The notes under the pieces were generated by a model that was not told where the DNA came from, searched no databases, and saw nothing but the letters and a program-made list of their open reading frames with translations. From the NCBI GenBank assembly GCA_026392415.1, contig JAPLCC010000012.1:1-64000 (forward strand): DNA of 64,000 nucleotides. The letters run 5' to 3'. This document shows positions 48,861 to 57,636 of this stretch, piece after piece. Position numbers and translations under genes: made by a program. How positions within the stretch are numbered: the first letter of the stretch is position 1; each line of letters starts with the position of its first letter. The stretch comes from Propionibacteriales bacterium (GTDB taxonomy: Bacteria; Actinomycetota; Actinomycetes; Propionibacteriales; Nocardioidaceae).

Positions 48861-50099
48861 TCAGTCGGTCAATGTGGCCATGGTCGCTGCAATGTGGCGG
48901 TGGCCGACGGTCTCGTAGCCGACCACCGTGACCCACGGGGCCAGCGACAGCGCGACCAGGCACCACGTGATGTCGACGTCGGCCGCGGCCATCAGGACCG
49001 CTGCCACCAGCGGGACCGCGGTCAGCGTGAGCAGGAGCAGGTGGAAGGCGTCGGCCGAGCGCGTCGTCACCGAGTAGAGCAGGTAGTAGCCGACGACCAC
49101 GATCGCCACGGGCAGCGCCACCGTCAGCACCGACCCGGTCAGCCCCAGCTTGCTGTGGTGCTCGAGGTAGTAGGCCGCGACGTGCAGTCCGGCGCCGATG
49201 GCGACGATGCCGCCGAACAGCACCATGTGTCCGTAGCCCCAGACGAAGGAACTCTCGCGCCGGGCATGCAGGATCTCGCCGTGGGGTACGCCGAAGTACA
49301 TCCACCAGATCCCGAACGTCAGCGCCGTGCCCGCGAAGGCCAGCAGGGCCACGTCCACGGTGACGCCGTCCTCGGACAGCGCGGTCAGCGAGACCATCGT
49401 GCCGATCATCCCCTCGCCGAGGGTGATGATGACCATCAGGCCGTAGCGCTCGGCGACGTGGTGGGCGTGCCAGGGCGTGCCGCCGCGACGGGTCTCGGCG
49501 TACGCCGGTCCGCCGATCTCGATGAGGAACGGGATCACCATCAGGGCGAACGTCGTACCGACCGGGAGGTCGATGAGGGCGAGCACGCACCAGAGCACCT
49601 GGGCGATCAGGATCGTGACGACGTAGGTCCGGCAGGCGGGGGCCCGCGATGCGTCGTGGCGACCGGCCCGCAACCACTGGAAGACCATGGCCAGTCGCAT
49701 CACGACGTAGCCCCAGACCATCACGTCGTTGTCGAGGGTCTCGCCCTCGTGGACCGATGTGAACATCGCGTGCAGGCCGAGCGCGAGGACGAGCACGCCG
49801 ACCATCTGCAGCATGGTGGTCAGGCGGTAGATCCAGTCGTCGGTGTCGTAGGCCGACGCGAACCAGGTGAAGTTGATCCAGGCCCAGGAGATGGCGAACG
49901 TCGCGAAGCAGAACGCCACGATCCCGGCGCCGATGTGGTCCTCGGCCAGGCCGTGCGCGAGCTCATTGGCTGCCGTGCCGAACGCGACCACGAAGGTCAG
50001 GTCGAAGAGCAGCTCCAGCGGCGTCGCGACGCGGTGCTGCTCGTGGGGATCACGCCCGGTCATCCGTTGCTTGCGGTGTGCGACCGCGGACTCAGCCAT
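48861..50099 (-). CDS. Low-temperature-requirement protein A (LtrA) family membrane protein
   Basis: A 412-residue protein with about 11 membrane helices and the LtrA pattern: EQHRVATPLELLFDLTFVVAFGTAANELAHGL (in parts) near the N-terminus, with ELLFDLTFV the family signature. Others: WAWINFTWFASAYDTDDW, then HHVAERYGLMVIITLGEGMIGT (the second signature, AERYGL...GE). LtrA function is not established; it was found as needed for growth in cold in Listeria. ATG 50099 is the start. It is convergent with vapC (15 bp gap) and starts next to a version B repeat. Confidence 0.9.
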   Translation of the reverse strand: MAESAVAHRKQRMTGRDPHEQHRVATPLELLFDLTFVVAFGTAANELAHGLAEDHIGAGIVAFCFATFAISWAWINFTWFASAYDTDDWIYRLTTMLQMVGVLVLALGLHAMFTSVHEGETLDNDVMVWGYVVMRLAMVFQWLRAGRHDASRAPACRTYVVTILIAQVLWCVLALIDLPVGTTFALMVIPFLIEIGGPAYAETRRGGTPWHAHHVAERYGLMVIITLGEGMIGTMVSLTALSEDGVTVDVALLAFAGTALTFGIWWMYFGVPHGEILHARRESSFVWGYGHMVLFGGIVAIGAGLHVAAYYLEHHSKLGLTGSVLTVALPVAIVVVGYYLLYSVTTRSADAFHLLLLTLTAVPLVAAVLMAAADVDITWCLVALSLAPWVTVVGYETVGHRHIAATMATLTD

Positions 50100-50112
50100 G
50101 CCGGGGAGTTTA

Positions 50113-50152
50113 GGCGTCTCGATACGCCTCGCCCGGCGGCTCGGCTACTCGA
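50113..50152. repeat. Palindromic repeat (version B)
   Basis: A single version B element: GCGTCTCGATACGC, then CTCGCCCGGCGGCTCGG, then CTACTCGACC. Its right end provides the stop codon of the downstream-reading DinB-like gene (TAG at 50145-50147, minus strand). It starts 13 bp beyond the LtrA start codon. Confidence 0.88.
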
Positions 50153-50729
50153 CCACCATGCGGCGCCCCAGCAGGCCGAGCAGTCGCCGCCCCGGTCCGG
50201 CGTCGACGCTGACCGCCACGGGCGGCCCGAACTCGCCGTGCTGCTCGAGCGCCACAGCGAGCGCCGTCGGCAGCAGCGCCTCGGCCAGGTCCGCGGGCAG
50301 TACGGCGGCGTGCCCGGTCGTGTTCGCGACGTCCCAGCCGTGCACGGCGATCTCGAGGGCGGCCAGGCGCGAGATGGTGCCGACCGGTACCGGTTGGCCG
50401 CCGACCTCGACCAGCGGACTGGTGGTCGCCGCCCAGGCGCCCAGCAGGTTGCACGCCTTCGCCTGCAGGGTCGCAACCCGGGCGTCGGTCGGTGCCGGTG
50501 CGGCGCTGCGCAGGCCGATCGCGCCCGTCGCGCCCTCGGCGAACGCGTCGAGCGAGTCCTCCATGTGGCCGAGCAGGTCCGCCAGGCGCCACCGCGCGCA
50601 GGGTGTCGGCAGGGCCAGGTGGTCCGGGGTGATCGTGGCGAGCGCGCCGCGCGTGTAGGCCAGCGCGCGCTCGAGCAGTTCCACCCCCGGGTCCGGTGCC
50701 ATGGGCTGGAGTCCGGGAAGGGCCGTCAT
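50145..50729 (-). CDS. DinB-like, mycothiol-dependent maleylpyruvate isomerase family protein
   Basis: A 194-residue four-helix protein of the TIGR03086-like family. LPTPCARWRLADLLGHMEDSLDAFAEG near residue 45 is the family hallmark (W-x-x-x-D-L-x-x-H); the second metal His lies in AALEIAVHGWDVA. Members bind a divalent metal and, where characterised, use mycothiol. ATG 50729 gives the full N-terminus; a later ATG at 50702 is possible. It begins 2 bp after the sigma factor gene's stop, so is co-transcribed with it. The final residues VVE and the stop come from a repeat element. Confidence 0.8.
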   Translation of the reverse strand: MTALPGLQPMAPDPGVELLERALAYTRGALATITPDHLALPTPCARWRLADLLGHMEDSLDAFAEGATGAIGLRSAAPAPTDARVATLQAKACNLLGAWAATTSPLVEVGGQPVPVGTISRLAALEIAVHGWDVANTTGHAAVLPADLAEALLPTALAVALEQHGEFGPPVAVSVDAGPGRRLLGLLGRRMVVE

Positions 50730-50731
50730 GG

Positions 50732-51781
50732 TCAGCCGGCCGGTGCGAGGTCCGGCACGTAGTCGGCCGGGAGCCGTTCGGGCAGGCCGAAACGGGCGAA
50801 CAGCTGCTTGTCGAAGAATGCGGTGACGTGCTCGACGCGGGTGTCCTCGCCGGTGCCGACCATCTGCAGCACCTGCAGGTGGAACGGCTCGAAGTGACCC
50901 TCGGGCTGGCGCATGTAGAGGCCGAACGCCGGCTGGCCGTTGGCGGTCGTCGCGACCATCGGCATGTCGGCGACCCCGCCGGGACACTTGGTGCCGATGA
51001 GTTCCCCGATCTGGGCGCGGCCGCTGTAGTGGTTGAGGAACGGCGGCATGTCCCAGGTGGCGTCGTACGTCAGGAGCTGGACGATCCGGTCGATGTCCTT
51101 GCGCCAGAACGCCTCGAGGTAGGCGTTGAGCAACCCCTTCTGGTCGGCGTCGAGATCGGTCTCGACCGTCTCGGGGGTCAGGCCGCGCTCGGCGAGCTGG
51201 GCGTGCGCGCGCTGCAGGGCGGAGTTGACTGCGGCCGTCGTGGTGTCGAGGGCGGTCGCGGTCTCGGCCGCGGACCAGCGCAGCACGTCGCGCAGGATGA
51301 GTACGGCGCGCTGCCGGGCCGGCAGGTGCTGGAGGGCGGCGACGAAGGCGAGCCGGATCGTGTCGCGTTCGGCGACCTCGACCGCGGCGTCCGGGATCGG
51401 CTCCAGCCACGGGACCTCATGGTCTTCGAGCAGCTCGTCGGCCGGCGCCGAGTCGGCGGTGCCGAGGCCGGTCGGGAGCGGTCGCCGCGGCTTGCTCTCC
51501 AGGTTGGTCAGGCACACGTTGGTGGCGATCTTGTAGAGCCAGGTGCGCACCGAGGAGCGGCCCTGGAAGTTCGCCGACGCCTTCCAGGCGCGCAGGAACG
51601 TCTCCTGGACGAGGTCCTCGGCCTCGTGCACCGATCCGCTCATGCGGTAGCAGTGCGCCATCAGCTCCCGCTGGTAGCGCCCGGTCAGCGTGTCGAAGTC
51701 AGCGAGCTCCTCGCTGCCGACCACTGCTGACGTCTCGACTGCCGTCTCGATCTCGGTCACCGTTGCGCTTCCCATCGTCAC
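50732..51781 (-). CDS. ECF sigma factor with SnoaL-like C-terminal domain (SigG-like)
   Basis: A 349-residue sigma factor. Region 2: YQRELMAHCYRMSGSVHEAEDLVQETFLRAW and VRTWLYKIATNVCLTNLESK (in parts). Region 4: LPARQRAVLILRDVLRWSAAETATALDTTTAAVNSALQRA (in parts). A SnoaL/NTF2-like domain fills residues about 200-335 (AYLEAFWRKDIDRIVQLLTYDATWDMPPF and HFEPFHLQVLQMV), as in SigG/SigJ-type actinobacterial ECF factors, where it controls activity in place of an anti-sigma factor. ATG 51781 or the second ATG two codons in may be used. The DinB-like gene follows directly. Confidence 0.9.
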   Translation of the reverse strand: MTMGSATVTEIETAVETSAVVGSEELADFDTLTGRYQRELMAHCYRMSGSVHEAEDLVQETFLRAWKASANFQGRSSVRTWLYKIATNVCLTNLESKPRRPLPTGLGTADSAPADELLEDHEVPWLEPIPDAAVEVAERDTIRLAFVAALQHLPARQRAVLILRDVLRWSAAETATALDTTTAAVNSALQRAHAQLAERGLTPETVETDLDADQKGLLNAYLEAFWRKDIDRIVQLLTYDATWDMPPFLNHYSGRAQIGELIGTKCPGGVADMPMVATTANGQPAFGLYMRQPEGHFEPFHLQVLQMVGTGEDTRVEHVTAFFDKQLFARFGLPERLPADYVPDLAPAG

Positions 51782-51840
51782 CCCTGTGTCTCGCCAGTCT
51801 GCCTGACGTGTGGACCGGGGTCGACGGCCGAACTCATCGG

Positions 51841-52551
51841 TCAGGCGAAGGTCCAGACCAGGATCTCGGTCGGCACGGCCGCCGTGACGTCGTACGACGT
51901 GGCGGATTGGGGTGAGCGTTGCTGGTCGGTCAGGCAGAAGCCGTCACCGGCCGACAACGGCTCGGCCAGCGAGAACCGCAGCAGCGCACCGGTCGTGATG
52001 TAGCCGTACACCTGGTGCGCAGCGGGCAGCGTGAGCTTCTCGCCGGCCTCGAGCCGGGCGACGTCGAAGGTCGCCCCGGAGAGTCCGACGGTGAGCGGAC
52101 CGCCCTCGCCGACCACCCGGACCAGGCCAGCTCCCGGCTCGGCGACCACCGACGCGGTGGCGTGCGCGGGGGCGGCCGAGGCGTCGTCCGGCGTCAGCCA
52201 GACCTGCACGAACCGGGCCGGCCCGTCCGGTCCGGCGATCTCGGAGTGGCGCACGCCCGAGCCCGCGCTGAGCACGCCGCAGTCGCCGGCCACGAGCGTT
52301 GCCGTCGCACCGGTGGCGTCGGTGTGGACCACCGAGCCCGACACGACCCAGGTCACGATCTCCAGCGCTTCGTGCGCGTGCTCCTCGAACCCGATGCCGG
52401 GTCCGATCACGTGGTCGTCGTGGCAGACCAGTGGTCCGAACGAGAGCCGCTCGGGGTCGAAGTGTGGGCCGAACGAGAAGCCGTGCCTGCTGAGGCGGCC
52501 GGCCACGCGGTCGACGAACCTGTCCGAACCCCTGCGAATCTCCACGTTCAC
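51841..52551 (-). CDS. Pirin family cupin protein
   Basis: A 236-residue protein of the pirin family. The metal-binding N-terminal cupin has the typical HDDHVIGPGIGFEEHAHEALEIVTWVVSGSV (in parts): H-D-D-H, then EEHAHEALEIVTW with His and Glu ligands near residues 45-65, and HTDATG, then GVRHSE. The C-terminal cupin is degenerate. Bacterial pirins are redox-linked metal proteins, some with quercetinase activity. GTG 52551 is the start. Sixteen base pairs separate it from the divergent GH1 gene, so the promoters overlap. Confidence 0.88.
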   Translation of the reverse strand: MNVEIRRGSDRFVDRVAGRLSRHGFSFGPHFDPERLSFGPLVCHDDHVIGPGIGFEEHAHEALEIVTWVVSGSVVHTDATGATATLVAGDCGVLSAGSGVRHSEIAGPDGPARFVQVWLTPDDASAAPAHATASVVAEPGAGLVRVVGEGGPLTVGLSGATFDVARLEAGEKLTLPAAHQVYGYITTGALLRFSLAEPLSAGDGFCLTDQQRSPQSATSYDVTAAVPTEILVWTFA

Positions 52552-52567
52552 ATGTCAGATTGTGCCG

Positions 52568-53983
52568 GTGCCCGACGCCGACCTTGCAGCGCGGCTCCCT
52601 CCGGGCTTCCGATTCGGCACGGTGAGCGCCGCCGCCCAGATCGAGGGCGCCGCCACGATCGACGGACGCGGGCCGAGCGTCCTCGACACCTTCGCCGCCC
52701 AGCCCGGTCGGATCCTCGACGGCTCGACGCCCGAGATCGCGTGCGACCACTACCGGCGCCATGCCGAGGACGTAGCGCTCCTCGGGGAGCTGGGTGCGCC
52801 CGGCTACCGGTTCAGTGTGTCGTGGTCCCGTGTCCAGCCCACGGGTCGCGGAGCGGTCAACGCACGCGGTCTGGACTTCTACGACCACCTGGTCGACGAC
52901 CTGCTCGCCGCCGGCGTCGAGCCGATGGTCACACTGCTGCACGGCGACCTACCGCAGGGCCTCGAGGACGACGGTGGCTGGCTCAACCGCGAGACGGCCG
53001 ACCGTTTCGGCGAGTACGCCGCGATCGTCGGCGCCCGGCTGGTGGACCGGGTCAAGGACTGGATCCCGGTGGCCGAGCCCGCGGTCACGGCCTTCCTCGG
53101 CTACGGCACCGGCGAGCGCGCGCCCGGGCGCCGCCTGCTCTTCGACGCGCTACCGGCCGCCCACTACCTGCTCCTCGGGCACGGTCGCGCCGTGGCCGCG
53201 CTGCGGGCAGCCGGCGCGGAACGGATCGGTTGCGCCAACAACCACGCCCCGATGTGGCCGGCCTCCGAGGACCCCGCCGACGTGGGTGCGACCAAGTTGT
53301 TCGACGCCCTTTGGAACGGACTGTTCCTCGAGGCGATGGTGCTCGGCCGACAGCCCCCGGACATCGCTCCGTTGCTGGAGGACTTCGTGCTGCCGGGCGA
53401 CCTGATGACGATCCGCCAACCGCTCGACTTCTACGGCGTCAACTACTACTCGCCGCTGCGGGTCGGTGCCGCGCTCCCTGAGGGTGTGGTCGAGGGTGAT
53501 GATGCCCATGACCTCGCGGAGGACGACGGTGACGACGAGTCACCGTTCCGCTTCCTCGACATCCTCGGTCGGCCGCAGACCGAGACCGGGTGGGCCGTCG
53601 TACCCGAGGCGCTGCAGGAGTGGCTGATCATGACCCGGGCGCGCTTCCGCGCGGCGCTGCCGCCGATGGTCATCACCGAGGCCGGCGCCGCCTACTCGGT
53701 GCCGGCCGGCCCGGACGGCCAGATCGAGGACAGCGAGCGGATCGCCTACCTCACCCGCCACCTCGAGGCCGTGGCCAACGCGGTCGCGATGGGCGTCGAC
53801 GTCCGCGGCTTCTACGTGTGGTCGTTGCTCGACACCTGGGAGGGCACGGACGGGTTCGTGCCGCGCTACGGCTTCGTGGACGTCGACCATGTCACCCAGG
53901 TGCGCACGCCCAAGAAGTCCTTCGCCTGGTACGCCGATCTGGTGACTGCTCACCGAACCGCGCACGCCGACGGGCCTGCCTGA
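52568..53983 (+). CDS. GH1 beta-glucosidase-like protein with altered active-site flanks
   Basis: A 471-residue GH1 barrel. FGTVSAAAQIEGAATIDGRGPSVLDTF (in parts) opens it. The acid/base Glu170 is kept, but the family's N-E-P becomes A-E-P (VAEPAV); nucleophile Glu371 lies in ITEAGA rather than TENG; HWDLPQ becomes HGDLPQ; and the aglycone/glycone motif FEWAEGY is DTWEGTDGF. The second tandem copy keeps all these. The invariant Asn in NEP contacts the sugar O2, so substrate or activity may differ. GTG 52568 is used; GTG 52562 is equally placed. No signal peptide. Confidence 0.85.
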   Translation: MPDADLAARLPPGFRFGTVSAAAQIEGAATIDGRGPSVLDTFAAQPGRILDGSTPEIACDHYRRHAEDVALLGELGAPGYRFSVSWSRVQPTGRGAVNARGLDFYDHLVDDLLAAGVEPMVTLLHGDLPQGLEDDGGWLNRETADRFGEYAAIVGARLVDRVKDWIPVAEPAVTAFLGYGTGERAPGRRLLFDALPAAHYLLLGHGRAVAALRAAGAERIGCANNHAPMWPASEDPADVGATKLFDALWNGLFLEAMVLGRQPPDIAPLLEDFVLPGDLMTIRQPLDFYGVNYYSPLRVGAALPEGVVEGDDAHDLAEDDGDDESPFRFLDILGRPQTETGWAVVPEALQEWLIMTRARFRAALPPMVITEAGAAYSVPAGPDGQIEDSERIAYLTRHLEAVANAVAMGVDVRGFYVWSLLDTWEGTDGFVPRYGFVDVDHVTQVRTPKKSFAWYADLVTAHRTAHADGPA

Positions 53984-53986
53984 GCA

Positions 53987-54013
53987 GCTGTTCGGAATCC
54001 CTTTCCGAACAGC
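53987..54013. promoter_or_regulatory. Hairpin or operator between tandem GH1 genes
   Basis: GCTGTTCGGAA and TTCCGAACAGC, 11 perfect base pairs with a 5-nt loop, starting 4 bp after the first GH1 stop. Two smaller dyads, GGAACAGGTTCC at 54019-54030 and TTCCCATGGGAA-like at 54027-54038, follow before the second GH1 ATG. It may terminate the first gene or bind a sugar regulator. Confidence 0.55.
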
Positions 54014-54048
54014 AGACTGGAACAGGTTCCCCATGGGAAAGTGAGCCC

Positions 54049-55404
54049 ATGGAGGACCGGGAGAGGGACCTGGCCGACCGGCTCCCGAAGGATTTCATTT
54101 TCGGCACCAGCACGGCGGCGTACCAGATCGAAGGGGCGGTCGACGAGGACGGCCGCGGTCGATCGGTGTGGGACACCTTCACCGCTGAACCCGACCGGAT
54201 CGCCGACGGCTCCAGCGGCGCGGTCGCCTGCGATCACTACCACCGGTACCCCGAGGACCTCGCCCTGATGCGCGACCTCGGCGCCCGGGGCTACCGGTTC
54301 TCCATCGCCTGGCCGCGGATCCAGCCGACCGGGTCCGGCGCGGTGAATGCAGCCGGCATGGACTTCTACGACCGGCTGGTCGACGGCCTCCTCGAGGCCG
54401 GCATCCGTCCCATGGCGACGTTGTTCCACTGGGACCTGCCGCAGGCGCTCGAGGACGCCGGCGGCTGGCTCAACCGCGCCACCATCGACCGCTTCGCCGA
54501 CTACGCCGCGATCGTCGGTGAGCGACTGGGTGACCGGGTCGCCGACTGGGTGCCGGTCAACGAGCCCAACGTGGTGACGATGATGGGCTACGGCATCGGA
54601 GTCCACGCGCCCGGCAAGGAACTGATGTTCGACGCGTTGGGCGTCGGGCACAACCTGCTCGTGGCGCACGGCAGGGCCGCGATCGCGTTGCGCGCCGCCG
54701 GTGCGACCAGCGTCGGCTGCGCCAACAACCACGCCCCGATCTGGCCCTCCAGCGACGACCCGGCCGATGTCGGCGCCGCCAAGATCTTCGACCTGATGTG
54801 GAACGGCCACTACCTCGAGGGCATGCTGCTCGGCCGCTACTCCGACGACCTGATGATGCTGGTCGAGGAACACGTGCGCGACGGTGACTTCGCGACCATG
54901 CGCCAGCCGCTCGACTTCTACGGCATCAACTACTACAACCCGATGCGGATCGGCGCGGCCGCAGAGGACGCCGACCTCCCCTTCACCTTCCGCGAGGTGC
55001 TGGGTCATCCCGTCACCGACTTCGGGTGGCCGGTCGTGCCTAGTGCCCTGCGTGAGTGGCTGATCATGTTCCGCGCGCGGCTCCGGGCCGCCGTACCCCC
55101 GATCGTGGTCACCGAGTCCGGCTGCGCCTACAACATGGGTCCGGACGAGAACGGCGTCGTGGACGACCAGCCGCGCATCGACTACCACGAGGGGCACCTG
55201 ACCGCGGTCGCCGAGGCGATCGAGCGCGGCGTCGACGTCCGCGGCTACTACGCGTGGTCGCTCCTCGACAACTTCGAATGGGCAGAGGGCTACTCCCAGC
55301 GCTTCGGGCTCGTGCACGTGGACTACGAGACCCAGGTGCGCACGCCCAAGCGATCCTTCGCGTGGTACGCCGACCTCGCGAACCGGCACGCTGCCCGCGA
55401 CTGA
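54049..55404 (+). CDS. GH1 beta-glucosidase
   Basis: A 451-residue cytosolic retaining beta-glucosidase. It opens FIFGTSTAAYQIEGAVDEDGRG (in parts) and contains HWDLPQALED, acid/base Glu172 in VNEPNV, nucleophile Glu356 in VTESGC (family TENG), and the glycone-site motif LLDNFEWAEGYSQRFGLV. All sugar-binding positions are conserved, so activity on cellobiose or similar beta-glucosides is expected. ATG 54049 is chosen because the residues around KDFIFGTSTA fit the family start. It lies 65 bp after its divergent paralogue and probably arose by tandem duplication; the quinone oxidoreductase gene follows 38 bp later. Confidence 0.92.
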   Translation: MEDRERDLADRLPKDFIFGTSTAAYQIEGAVDEDGRGRSVWDTFTAEPDRIADGSSGAVACDHYHRYPEDLALMRDLGARGYRFSIAWPRIQPTGSGAVNAAGMDFYDRLVDGLLEAGIRPMATLFHWDLPQALEDAGGWLNRATIDRFADYAAIVGERLGDRVADWVPVNEPNVVTMMGYGIGVHAPGKELMFDALGVGHNLLVAHGRAAIALRAAGATSVGCANNHAPIWPSSDDPADVGAAKIFDLMWNGHYLEGMLLGRYSDDLMMLVEEHVRDGDFATMRQPLDFYGINYYNPMRIGAAAEDADLPFTFREVLGHPVTDFGWPVVPSALREWLIMFRARLRAAVPPIVVTESGCAYNMGPDENGVVDDQPRIDYHEGHLTAVAEAIERGVDVRGYYAWSLLDNFEWAEGYSQRFGLVHVDYETQVRTPKRSFAWYADLANRHAARD

Positions 55405-55442
55405 CGACCAGTCGTTGCGGCTCGCCCACTAGCCTGCGGGTC

Positions 55443-56405
55443 ATGCGCGCCATCCAGGTCCTCGACACCACCGGCCCCGAAGACATCGCTGTCAGCGAGG
55501 TCCCCGACCCGACGCCCGGCCCGGACGACGTACTCGTCGAGGTGCACGCTGTCGGGGTGTCCTTCCCGGACCTGCTGCTGAGCCGGGGCGAGTACCAGCT
55601 GCGTCCGGAGCCGCCTTTCACCCTCGGCGTCGACTACGCCGGTGTCGTGGTGTCCGGCCCGGGCTTCGAGCCGGGCCAGCGGGTCGCGGGTGTCGGTGGC
55701 TACGGCGGCGGTGCCGAGCTCGTCGCCGGTCCGCGCGCGGCCACCTTCGCCCTGCCGGACTCCGTGAGCTTCGAGGAAGCGGCCGCGCTGCCGATGAACT
55801 ACCTCACCGCGTTGTTCGCACTCGACGAGCGCGGCGGGCTGAAGCAGGGCGAGACGGTCCTGGTACATGGTGCCGCTGGTGGCGTGGGCACCGCTGCGCT
55901 GCAGGTCGCGAAGGCGCTGGGTGCGCGCACCATCGCGGTGGTCAGCACGGACGAGAAGGCCGCCTTCGCCCGGGCCGCAGGCGCGGACGAGACCGTTCTC
56001 GTCGAGGGCTTCAAGGACGCCGTCCACACGCTGACCGGGGGCAAGGGCGTCGATGTCGTGCTCGACGTCGTCGGTGGCTCGCTCTTCACCGACTCGTTGC
56101 GCTCGCTCGCACCGCAGGGCCGGGTGCTGGTGGTGGGGTTCGCTGCCGGGGAGGGAATCCCCGAGGTCAAGGTCAACCGGTTGCTGCTCAACAACGTCGA
56201 CGTTCGCGGCGTCGGCTGGGGAGCCTATGCGTTCTTCACCCCCGACTACCTGCAGCAGCAGTGGACACAGCTGCTGCCCATGATCGAGTCCGGCGCGGTG
56301 AAGCCGCCGATCGGCAAGGTCTATGCGATCGACGAGTTCGGCCAGGCTCTGCTCGACATGGATGCGCGAGCGACGCTCGGGAAGTCCGTGGTCCGACTGC
56401 GCTGA
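55443..56405 (+). CDS. NADPH:quinone oxidoreductase-type dehydrogenase
   Basis: A 320-residue medium-chain dehydrogenase of the zinc-free quinone oxidoreductase group. Start MRAIQVLDTTGPEDIAVSEV; the first domain has VGVSFPDLLLSRGEY and LGVDYAGVV; the NADPH-binding domain has VLVHGAAGGVGTAALQVAKALGA; VDVVLDVVGG and VLVVGFAAG follow. There is no zinc-binding Cys cluster, in line with quinone reductases. The substrate may be a quinone or an enoyl compound. ATG 55443 is preferred to earlier starts. It lies downstream of the GH1 pair without evident functional link. Confidence 0.88.
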   Translation: MRAIQVLDTTGPEDIAVSEVPDPTPGPDDVLVEVHAVGVSFPDLLLSRGEYQLRPEPPFTLGVDYAGVVVSGPGFEPGQRVAGVGGYGGGAELVAGPRAATFALPDSVSFEEAAALPMNYLTALFALDERGGLKQGETVLVHGAAGGVGTAALQVAKALGARTIAVVSTDEKAAFARAAGADETVLVEGFKDAVHTLTGGKGVDVVLDVVGGSLFTDSLRSLAPQGRVLVVGFAAGEGIPEVKVNRLLLNNVDVRGVGWGAYAFFTPDYLQQQWTQLLPMIESGAVKPPIGKVYAIDEFGQALLDMDARATLGKSVVRLR

Positions 56406-56425
56406 GGGCTGTCGATGGGCTGAGG

Positions 56426-56941
56426 TCAGCGCCGGCCCAGGTCGATGGTCCACCAACGATTGCCGTCGGAGCTCGTCGCGAAGCCGGCGCCGATGGCCCG
56501 GAACCGGCAGTCGAGCAGGATCGCGCGGTGGACGGTGCTGCCCAGCCACCGCTTCACGGCTCCCGACGGGGTCGAGGGCCCGACGGAGAGCACCTCGCCG
56601 AGCATCTTCGCCCGGAGGTATCCGGCGGCCTCGGTACGCCGACGCAGCGTCGGCTCGCCGGGCAGCTGGTGGGAAAGCTTGCGGGCGCGAGCCATCAGGT
56701 TGTCGTGGCGGCCCGAGGCGGTCTGCAACGCCGCGATGACGCGCAGGGCGGGACATCCCTTGCGGATCCGGGCCCGGTTGATCAGGGTGACGACGTCGCG
56801 CTCCATGAGGCTGGCCGAGGTGGCCAGGGAGACCGTGGAAGCAGTGGTCGTGGCCCCGGCAGGGCCAGCAGTCGTCGCCGGACCGACGAGCAGTCCCGAC
56901 AGGACGGCCGCCGTACCGATGATGGTCAGGAGCGTGCGCAC
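56426..56941 (-). CDS. Secreted CAP-domain-like protein, degenerate member
   Basis: A 171-residue exported protein, third in a row of three CAP (SCP/PR-1) paralogues. GTG 56941 starts the signal peptide RTLLTIIGTAAVLSGLLVGPATTAGPA. The CAP core follows: LINRARIRKGCPALRV, KLSHQLPGEPTLRRR and a degraded region GEVLSVGPSTPSGAVKRWLGSTVHRAILLDC (in parts), where the usual AEN-(I/V)-A and H-R-x-N-I are altered. The final WWTIDLGRR matches the siblings' WWTQNFGRR. Loss of conserved residues suggests a different or lost binding function. It is same-strand with the next two genes and 50 bp apart from the middle one. Confidence 0.82.
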   Translation of the reverse strand: MRTLLTIIGTAAVLSGLLVGPATTAGPAGATTTASTVSLATSASLMERDVVTLINRARIRKGCPALRVIAALQTASGRHDNLMARARKLSHQLPGEPTLRRRTEAAGYLRAKMLGEVLSVGPSTPSGAVKRWLGSTVHRAILLDCRFRAIGAGFATSSDGNRWWTIDLGRR

Positions 56942-56991
56942 CGGCTCATCATGGTGGTCCGGATCACAATTTCGCCGGACAAACGTAAAAT

Positions 56992-57531
56992 TCAGCGGCG
57001 GCCGAAGTTCTGGGTCCACCAGAGGCGGCCGCCGTAGGACACGACGCCGACGCCGATCTCGCGGAGCGAGCAGTCGGCGATGTTGCGGCGGTGGGCCGTG
57101 CTGTTCCACCACGCCCGGACGACCGCTCGAGAGGTCGGGAAGCCGACGGCGATGTTCTCGGCGACCTTGCGCCAGCGGGTGTAGCCGGCGGCAGTGACCC
57201 GGCGCCCGAGTGTCGACTCACCCGACACCTGGTGCGACAGGACGCCTGCGCGTCCCATCTCGTACGAGTGCCGGCGAGCCGCCGTACGAAGGTCGCGGTT
57301 GAGCTTCAACGGCGGGCATCCGGCGATCGCACGCTTGGTGTTCGTGACGAGGATGACCGCGGTCTCGGCCAGTGTGCGCAGAACCATCTGCGACACGATC
57401 GGTGCGCTGGCCACGGTCGTGGCCGGTGCCGTGGCGGCCGTGGCTGGCGAGGCACCGGCAGCCGGTGCGAGGACTGCTGTGACGGTGACGAGCAGCCCGA
57501 TGACGATGTTCTTGATCCCCCAGTGACGCAT
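56992..57531 (-). CDS. Secreted CAP-domain protein
   Basis: A 179-residue exported protein. ATG 57531 starts RHWGIKNIVIGLLVTVTAVLAPAAGASPATAA, a signal peptide. The CAP domain has NTKRAIAGCPPLKLNRDLRTAARRHSYEM (in parts), VLSHQVSGESTLGRRVTAAGY, KVAENIAVGF, AWWNSTAHRRNIADC and the end VGVVSYGGRLWWTQNFGRR. AEN and HRRNI are the family's cavity motifs. CAP proteins are extracellular, bind lipids or ions, or act on proteins; function here is unknown. The final nucleotide motif WWTQNFGRR is shared with the next gene. Confidence 0.88.
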   Translation of the reverse strand: MRHWGIKNIVIGLLVTVTAVLAPAAGASPATAATAPATTVASAPIVSQMVLRTLAETAVILVTNTKRAIAGCPPLKLNRDLRTAARRHSYEMGRAGVLSHQVSGESTLGRRVTAAGYTRWRKVAENIAVGFPTSRAVVRAWWNSTAHRRNIADCSLREIGVGVVSYGGRLWWTQNFGRR

Positions 57532-57636
57532 GTCTCCATCGTCACGAGCGTGGGCGCCGGGCACACCGGTGGCGCGTCCGGTCCCGCCTAGCCCGATGGA
57601 ACTAGCGTTACGCGTCGTCCGGTCAGAGCGGATCCG

